Shown here: piece by piece, positions 58,101 through 64,000 of the stretch | How positions within the stretch are numbered: the stretch's first letter is position 1 | Layout: the number at the start of each line of letters is the position of its first letter | Origin: Liolophura sinensis | Taxonomy: Eukaryota > Mollusca > Polyplacophora > Chitonida > Chitonidae | Direction of reading: 5' to 3' | Length of the DNA stretch: 64,000 nucleotides | NCBI RefSeq assembly: GCF_032854445.1 | Contig: NC_088300.1 | Span: 37,724,458-37,788,457, forward strand | Position numbers and translations under genes: made by a program | The notes under the pieces: generated by a model | The model's database searches: none | What the model was told of the DNA's origin: nothing | The model's input: only the letters and a program-made list of their open reading frames with translations

Positions 58101-61100
58101 GAGCATCTGTCCCACTTACACAAGTGAGCATCTGTCCCATTTATACAAGTGAGCATCTGTCCCACTTATACAAGTGAGCATCTGTCCCACAGAAGAACTT
58201 GTACAGAAACACATCCTATGAAGTTATTGGAGGAGTGGAGTATTTATAATGCACCTCATCCCAATAAAATACAAATAGGTGAAAAAATTATCCAAGACAG
58301 ATTCTGCTAAATTAGCGTAAATATTAGCTTTCGTTGCCAAATATGATGGTACTGTATGCATTCTAAAAGTTACTACAACACTTGTTATTTGTACAGCTTT
58401 CCATTGGAAACTGTATGTGACAAGTTTGTGGGTTTTCTGCACCTAAAGACATTTGTTCAAAGTCTGTTTGTTCATTAACTACTCAGGTTTTAATTCTCTC
58501 TTACATTTCTTTGATTACAGTTTTTTTTTTTGCCGTACTCAACAACACTTCACTTATATGATGAGGGTCAGCATAATGGTGTGAGGAAACTAGGAAAAGC
58601 GCGGGGGAAACGTTGCGGGTAGACCTTCCCACGTATAGCCAAAGAGGATGCCAGCATGAACTGGACTTGAACTCACATAGACCGCATTGGTGAGAGGCTC
58701 TGAGTCACTGCGCCAAGCTGGCACACAAACCACTAGCATGCACAATTCACAGTTTGCTCTATGAGTTGTTAATATCATATGTGTTATATTCAATGTAATT
58801 TAACAGGATTCACATATGGTCTTACATACCCTCATCTGACATGTTTAATTGGTTGATAACTAGGTGTCCTGGTTTCTAATATTGACTAGGCAAATGCCTC
58901 GGCAGAAAGATCTCAAAGCCATTCTACTGATGGGAAATATTCGTGTCTGACCTTTTCAACATGACATTTTCTCTAATTGTATAATACTGAAATCCAGGTG
59001 AAAAATAAGCATGATAAAGGCTACATCAATGACTGTAAGATAATGCTGCTGACTCACTTTCCACCAGTTCCATGTAACGTGGGTGGGCAGACAAGAACTC
59101 CTCACTGGGGCAGTTTTTCTCAGGCTCTCTGTTACCCCCTGCATCCAGCCATACTTTGCCAAACTTTTTTAAATAATCAATTTCAGCTCCTCTTCTTTCA
59201 TCTTCTGTTATCTGAAAACCATAAAAAAAGAAAATAAAATATCAAAGAGCGAGACAATGGGGAAAAAAGGAACATTTAATTCTGTTGTATAACTGCAAAG
59301 AGAAAAATGAAATAAATTACCATTCAAGTTTGGATATTTTCTGAATTATTTATTTTAAAATCCAAATTATGCCATTTGTATTACAAATATACGTCAAAAT
59401 TTGTTTTCCTAGCTCATGTACATTTCATAGCCTCTATTTTTTTTCTGCACTTTGGATGCAATCAAAGTTACTGTTCACCTGTGTATACAATGTCAGAGCA
59501 TTACCTGTGACCTATTGAAGACCTTAAGATGGGCTATTCTAGCAATCAACAGTTGCCTAGTGTTAGCCTCCACATCACTCTGAAAGATGGGGTTATCCTT
59601 AGCATTCAGATGAGTCAAGCACTTCAGTTTGTTGAGCTCATTGATACTGCTCCACTGAAAGCAAATAAATACACCTAGTACCTGTCTTTCTGTGACACTT
59701 TTGTACACATTCTCTCAAACGATAAAGGTAGCTAAAATCAGGTTACTGAATGCTATATTTGAAAATACATTTACTTTTTGTTATTGTTCTTTTTCTTAAT
59801 TATGGTACAACGTACATTTGTTAAGTGCCTGTGGGATTTATGGATTATATATTTGTCTCAGTCGGTTAGCACGCTAGCGCAGCGTAATGACCCAGAAGCC
59901 TCTCACCATGTGGTTGCTGTGAGTTCAAGTCCAGCTCATGCTGGCTTCCTCTCAGGCCGTACGTGGGAAGGTCTGACAGCAATCTACGGATGGTCGTGGG
60001 TTTACCCCGGCTCTGCCCCAGTTTCCTCCCACCATAATGCTCGCCGCCGTCGTATAAGTGAAAATATTCTTGAGTACGGCGTAAACACCAATCAAATAAA
60101 TAAATAAATTATATATTTGTTATTGTGAAGACATTTGTTCTTATACATGTACATATGTATGCTTGGGGTTTTACGTTGTACTTAACACATAACTCATTCC
60201 AAAAGCACAGGGTATAACTGTGCAAAGGTTGTCACAATCCATTTTCTACTAAGCTAATGGGTCAGTCATAATCTAATTCTTCAACCTTTTCGCATGTTTG
60301 CAAGGTGTTTACTGAAGCACATTTGAGCTAGGCATTATTCTGTGTAGGCTGATAAAAAATTACACTTTTTCTGAAATCCTGAAACTGTCCATTCCAGTTT
60401 TGTATCCAAAATCAAATTTAAAATGTGCATAAATTACACTGGTAGTTTTGATCATCCACATGTGAGAAGGCTGAGGAATTAGGGTAGTTCATAATGCACC
60501 TCAAGATTAGAAGCTCCCAGTGAAGTGACTCAGTTCAAGTATATAGTGTTTACAATGGCAAAACGTTTACAGATGGATGCCATGCTATAATATGGTAAAA
60601 CATACCCATGCATGTGATGTCTCTTACACCTACAGATGTCAAAAATGCCTACAGTATATAAACTCAAATGTATGACTGCATTTTACTGATTCAAAAAGGT
60701 TTTAAAGATTGTTTTGTATATATATATATATTATATATATATATATATAATTATATATATATATATATATATTTAGTGATCTTCCCAGTATTGCATGCCT
60801 GTCTCATGTTTTGTTATTGTTTCTTTCAGTTTAAGTAGAACTTCAGCAATGCTTTCCATTAATAGTTACCTCAGATATCTTATTCCGAGCAACTGACAAA
60901 GATTTCAGCTTTGGAAAAGCTCCGTCTTCTGTGTATCACTAACATCCAGGAAATATATACCATCAATCTGATTGCCATTGACTATGAGGGTTTCTAATCT
61001 GTAAACAACCAAAGGAAGCCTCAATCAGCATTACGTGATATTAAGTTAGTGGTGAACAACAGTCAACTCGGCACAAAAAAACACACATCACTATACATCA

Positions 61101-64000
61101 GAGGCATATAGCCTTCTTCAGTCTACACAATGCTGCAAACATTTTGACTGTGAACTCAGTGGGGACCTGTCAAAAGCCCTGCAGTGTGATCTTGAAGCCA
61201 TTTTAATGATATCAGACGTTCATTTCCCATGGAGCTCATCATTAGGATGTCACAATAAAGCCAACATTACAGCAGAAACTAACAGGCTGTAACATTGCAC
61301 ATGAGGCGCTAACAATCTTTTGTGCACGGTTCTGTTTCTGTTTTTTTGAAGTTCTGTTTCCCACTAGTGCCATCTCACAAGATTAAATAATAAAACTGCT
61401 TTCCCCCTGTGATTACATGTGCCAGCTGACTACAAGTAAGCTGTCGATAAACCCCATATGTTTTGGTCAACATAATGAATATTTTAGGATTTAAGGTCAA
61501 TATTAGACACAAGGGAATTACATCATATAATTTGGGGGGCACTGAAGCAGCCTTAACCACTATCCCAGCCCAATGTTTAGGTAAGTACTTACTGTGACAA
61601 ACAGCCAACATTTAGGATTTCTCCCCAGCTTTCTATACAATTAGCTTCTAAGTTCAGCAGTTGAAGATGTGAAAGTTGCGTTCCGGATGTGTGAGATTTT
61701 CGGATAGAGTTGAAGCAAACGTGCAGGTCAGAGAGATGAGGAAACATCAATGTACACTGCAAAATCTGAAGGTCAAAGATGAAAAATACTGTGTTACTGA
61801 AATTAAAGGCCACTGAATAATCCATGTACATGTAAGTGTATGTCGGAAACTAAGTTTACTTATGTCAAGGTACTACGCACATGTTGACTGCATGACTTGT
61901 AGCAGTTTTCTGCTGATCCGATCTTTCTTGACTACCGTAATTCACTGAGCTTCTGCTACAAGCTGAGTGCCAAACCTTGAAGTTTGCCACTTTCACATCG
62001 AATGGTCGAAACTTAAAACAGTGTAGAAATGGTGGAGGTGGGCCATTGTTTGCTTGCCTCACCACGGGAGTGAGGTGCACATGCATGGTGAGATAAATGT
62101 AGCCCGGTGGGCACAGGCTTGACAACACCTTTATTTTTAAATACGAATCAAAATCAAGAAAGTATCAAGCCACAATTGTTTACACAATTGTCTGTTCACC
62201 GTCCACTGCTAAAATAAATGTAACAAATCAGCAGGCAAATGTATTTCAGCAATAAAGACCTGGCTGACAAGTATCTGTCTTTGGGCTCCCATAAAATACA
62301 GGGGCAAGTTTTCCATGCCTCATGCGTATGGTGTTTCGTTATCCCATTTCAGAAGTGTTAGACAAGAACAATCTGCAGACATTCCCGATTTCATAAAATG
62401 GCTATCATAAACCTAACATGCGCGGATTGAACACTGTGTTCGCATATGTGGAAATGGATGCCCGTTACCAGTTTCTTACTGTAACAATTGTGTTCATGCA
62501 AGGCTTAATCTATTCTGACTCTAACCCAAAGATAAGCTGGACGTTCCCAGTGTCACACCCAGCTTTGCTCATATACACTTCCATGTGAGCAATTTCCACG
62601 TGAGCAATTTCACTAAAAATACCAGCTCAAATCCTAATTTATTTTTTGCTAACCACGGATTCCCTAAAAACGCCTGAAATGTAATATGTCAAAGCCAGCA
62701 ATGGTAAACCATCTTTCAACAGTAATCCAGCCGTTTAAACTTTTGAACTGGACAACTCAAATAAACGTCTGCCATGTTTGGAATTTTTTTTTTTCAACTT
62801 CGGGCAAGGTGATGGGCCGTGAAAATTTTGTCCTACCCAACATTCTGTTTAAGAATTGCATGCCCTGTATGAACGGAATGTTGGGTGGGATAAAATTTAA
62901 AAAATGGTCGGATCTAGTCTCTGTGATTGGCAGCTCCTACAAACAATGTTGGAACCTCCCTATACTATACCCAGAGCTAAGTGAAGTTGCGATTTCGCAT
63001 ATCAATACACCTCAGCTATTTATATCTGAATACCACTCAATCACTTTTAGACTGACCCTTCCTCCCTAAAATTTCCACACAAAGAATGCCATTGTTAGAT
63101 AATAGAAGAACAAAAAAGAAATTCTTAGAACCACCCGCTCCCACCCACCCCCCCCCCCCCCCCCCCCACCAAAAAGTCTGAGTAGGACCGATTATAGCCT
63201 GTTGATTCGGTTACCTGCAACAGACAACTAATATTACCTCAATCTGCATCAGCTCACATGCTATCAAGAACAACCAAGGTCTGAGTAGAAATTTAGTGTC
63301 TCGCTAACATGTTCGCTGTACCTGCACGTGCTGTTGGTTTGTTGCACAAACTCTTACAGATGAGCTCATGTAATAAATACAGTTGTTTAATAAGCTATTA
63401 CAATGTTTCACAATCCGTCATTGCTTGTAGTGAACGAATGATATTACGCAAAAGACAATGTGACTTGGGAAATCAGCTGAGTGAAGGGGCCTACATTTTT
63501 GCCTTGTGAGTTTGACTCAAAGCCTACGCCACCCCTTCACTGAAGAGAGTGCATACCAGGCCCTGGCCAGTTGACACGTGACGACTTTCAATATTGTCTA
63601 TACTTCTATGGGTGAGAATGATCAACCACTTGCTGTGCGCTATTCAACTTCTCTGATCAGATTTCCCTACAGACCCTGACGCTGTTTTGTCAACTTTCCC
63701 ACAAATTTCTGTGTCATTTTGGAAGAAGCAAAATTGAGACCAGTTTCATTTTAACTCCAAGAACAGATTCCACAAAGCCAGCTCTGACTTCAGACAAAAT
63801 TTTAAATTTGCTTAGATTTTTGTACAGAAAGTTAAAAAGAACGTATAAACAGCCCGAAAGCGAGCTACTGCGTGCATCTTACTTCTGACCAATCATATCC
63901 CATCCGGTTCAGATAGACGGTTTTTAACACTGGGAAAGAGGAGGCCAACTCATGGGGATCAGCAGGAATCCTGAGTTTGTTTTCGCTAATGTTCAGACAC
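55061..64000 (-). CDS. TBCE: Tubulin-folding cofactor E, 3' part (nine exons; 5' part beyond the window)
   Basis: TBCE works with cofactors A-D in making alpha/beta-tubulin dimers and can also strip alpha-tubulin from dimers (family knowledge). Full-length proteins have a CAP-Gly domain, leucine-rich repeats and a C-terminal ubiquitin-like domain; here I see the later repeats ([33 protein letters not shown]), the conserved connector [17 protein letters not shown] and [16 protein letters not shown], and the ubiquitin-like domain ending [11 protein letters not shown]. All internal splice phases fit except in two exons: 60870-60998 lacks one base and 55753-55845 has one extra. Because four intact exons separate the breaks, translation as written would fail; assembly error is likelier than a pseudogene, since every splice site is intact. 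The gene is tail to tail with PGAM. Confidence 0.94.
55250..55474 (+). mobile_element. SINE family A, diverged, with target-site duplication
   Basis: Begins GGGGCCCCTATGGCCTAG and ends in CAAATAAATGAACAAA, with an internal core deletion. TCAACTGGATGA at 55238-55249 recurs at 55475-55486. It lies in the intron before the last TBCE exon. Confidence 0.88.
55753..55845 (-). CDS. TBCE: TBCE exon, ubiquitin-like domain (frame broken)
   Basis: [13 protein letters not shown], then one base later [17 protein letters not shown]; vertebrate SMTIQKVKGLLSR then LLKVPVSDLLLSYESPK. 93 nt where 92 fits; the surplus base is near 55804. Acceptor CACAG, donor AAAAG|GTAAGT are intact. Confidence 0.88.
55885..56310. 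mobile_element. Foldback MITE with terminal inverted repeats of about 90 bp
   Basis: Left arm (about 55885-55975) and right arm (about 56220-56310) are reverse complements differing at about five positions in 91. Shared blocks: ATATAAAGGTGAAATGTCAG, GATTTCCGTC, CTGATAAAAGTGATATCTC and TGACTAAAGTTAG. The interior of about 245 bp has no ORF but has three TGACGTCA sites. No target-site duplication is obvious. Lies in a TBCE intron. Confidence 0.85.
56864..56917 (-). CDS. TBCE: TBCE exon, start of ubiquitin-like domain
   Basis: 54 nt: [17 protein letters not shown] between split codons; the vertebrate sequence is IKYPHQLDQKVLEKQLP. Acceptor CAATCAG, donor CAT|GTAAGA. A short exon found only through the alignment and phases. 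Confidence 0.8.
57368..57520 (-). mobile_element. SINE family A, partial, TBCE intron
   Basis: Middle of the core and the box B part of the head (GAGCTTGACTTAAGAC), diverged; both ends are lost. Confidence 0.75.
57735..57800 (-). CDS. TBCE: TBCE exon, LGAPEDSEL
   Basis: 66 nt between split codons: [20 protein letters not shown]. Matches vertebrate YGAPEDWELK...LKNQLL. Acceptor TTTTCAG is strong; donor ATCA|GTATCC is weaker but its phase fits. Confidence 0.88.
57970..58021 (-). mobile_element. SINE family A tail-end fragment
   Basis: TTTTTTGATTGGAGTTTTATGC then AATATTTCACTTATATAAG, directly continued by a 25-bp tandem array that contains the same CACTTATA motif. Confidence 0.7.
58012..58191. 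repeat. 25-bp tandem repeat, seven copies, TBCE intron
   Basis: Unit GTGAGCATCTGTCCCACTTA plus TACAA. The first unit grows directly out of the SINE tail-end fragment. Confidence 0.93.
58528..58738 (-). mobile_element. SINE family A, diverged, TBCE intron
   Basis: Core from GCCGTACTCAACAACACTTC through box B (GAACTGGACTTGAACTC) to CACACAAACCACTAGC; outer head and tail are eroded. Confidence 0.82.
59058..59211 (-). CDS. TBCE: TBCE exon, [16 protein letters not shown] and AHPRY
   Basis: 51 codons plus [50 protein letters not shown]. This connector between the repeats and the ubiquitin-like domain is the most diagnostic TBCE segment in the window. Donor GTGAGT. Confidence 0.97.
59505..59654 (-). 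CDS. TBCE: TBCE exon, [11 protein letters not shown]
   Basis: 50 codons, phase 0 at both ends: [50 protein letters not shown]. Vertebrate: WSFFNELEKLPSLRAL--LRNPL...RLLIIASIGQLKTLNK. Confidence 0.96.
59857..60107 (+). mobile_element. SINE family A with target-site duplication, TBCE intron
   Basis: Nearly intact from CTCAGTCGGTTAGCACG to AAATAAATAA. ATTATATATTTGT occurs at 59844-59856 and 60108-60120, a perfect 13-bp duplication. Confidence 0.93.
60716..60772. repeat. (TA)n microsatellite
   Basis: Nearly pure TA with two phase breaks, TBCE intron. Confidence 0.95.
60870..60998 (-). CDS. TBCE: TBCE exon (LRR; frame broken)
   Basis: [20 protein letters not shown], then in another frame [16 protein letters not shown]. 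Vertebrates have LEQLILSDTGISSLHFPD... and FPSLKYLVVNDNQIS. 129 nt where 127 or 130 is required, so one base seems to be missing between about 60905 and 60945. Both splice sites (TTTACAG, GAG|GTAACT) are good. Confidence 0.87.
61593..61765 (-). CDS. TBCE: TBCE exon (LRR)
   Basis: 57 codons plus [42 protein letters not shown]. The start at ATT TTG CAG matches the vertebrate exon boundary W-E|VLRC. Donor GTAAGT. Confidence 0.93.
61766..63882. other. TBCE intron, no other gene seen
   Basis: Holds the C run and an open stretch of 127 codons on the plus strand (62686-63069) with no recognisable family; I take it as chance. Confidence 0.5.
63148..63167. repeat. Run of 20 C
   Basis: In a TBCE intron, preceded by CCACCCGCTCCCACCCA. 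Confidence 0.9.
63883..64000 (-). CDS. TBCE: TBCE exon (LRR), cut by the window edge
   Basis: [38 protein letters not shown] before GTAAGA. Vertebrate TBCE reads LNVSENKL-FP...LSVLKVLVLNQTGITWAE. The 5' end of the exon lies outside. Confidence 0.93.

Noticed and set aside
62686-63069. ORF of 127 codons, plus strand
   Set aside because: The longest unexplained ORF, but no motif, no similarity I recognise, and it lies inside a TBCE intron; chance is the simplest reading.

Overview
This is animal nuclear DNA: AT-rich, with three intron-rich protein genes, GT-AG introns, tRNA-derived SINEs and many short tandem arrays. The SINE type (several tRNA-like heads joined to one shared core, ending in simple repeats) and the moderate divergence of the proteins from vertebrate orthologues suggest a lophotrochozoan, most likely a mollusc. 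That placement is an inference. No bacterial, viral or CRISPR feature was found.

Layout. About 1-6.8 kb is gene-poor flank with two SINEs and a double CRE-like palindrome. About 6.8-40.75 kb, minus strand, holds the ATPase of the INO80 chromatin remodeller, in which I placed 34 coding exons from the start codon to an AT-hook-rich C-terminal exon; the last short coding exon was not found. About 40.75-45.69 kb is the divergent interval between INO80 and the next gene. About 45.69-49.95 kb, plus strand, is a complete 2,3-bisphosphoglycerate-dependent phosphoglycerate mutase (six coding exons, 250 codons). About 49.95-55.06 kb is 3' flank with SINEs and a roughly 0.8 kb satellite. From 55.06 kb to beyond the right edge, minus strand, is tubulin-folding cofactor E (TBCE), with nine exons covering the later leucine-rich repeats and the C-terminal ubiquitin-like domain; the CAP-Gly end lies outside. 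INO80 and PGAM are head to head, PGAM and TBCE tail to tail. The three genes work in unrelated processes (chromatin remodelling, glycolysis, tubulin folding).

Exon phases were added up by hand for every junction. All six PGAM exons fit. Four INO80 exons (13, 22, 32, 33) and two TBCE exons are one base out of phase although both sides of each break still match the family; two of the INO80 breaks fall in homopolymers. Residual assembly indels are the likeliest reason, and the breaks are reported separately.

The most interesting non-coding structures are (i) a foldback element of about 426 bp with roughly 90-bp terminal inverted repeats around 94% alike, whose short interior carries three TGACGTCA palindromes; (ii) a second, older foldback of about 760 bp in an INO80 intron; (iii) three SINE families with different tRNA-like heads but one recognisable core, several copies with clear target-site duplications; and (iv) a 25-bp satellite that seems to have grown out of a SINE fragment. 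I found no convincing new multi-gene system.
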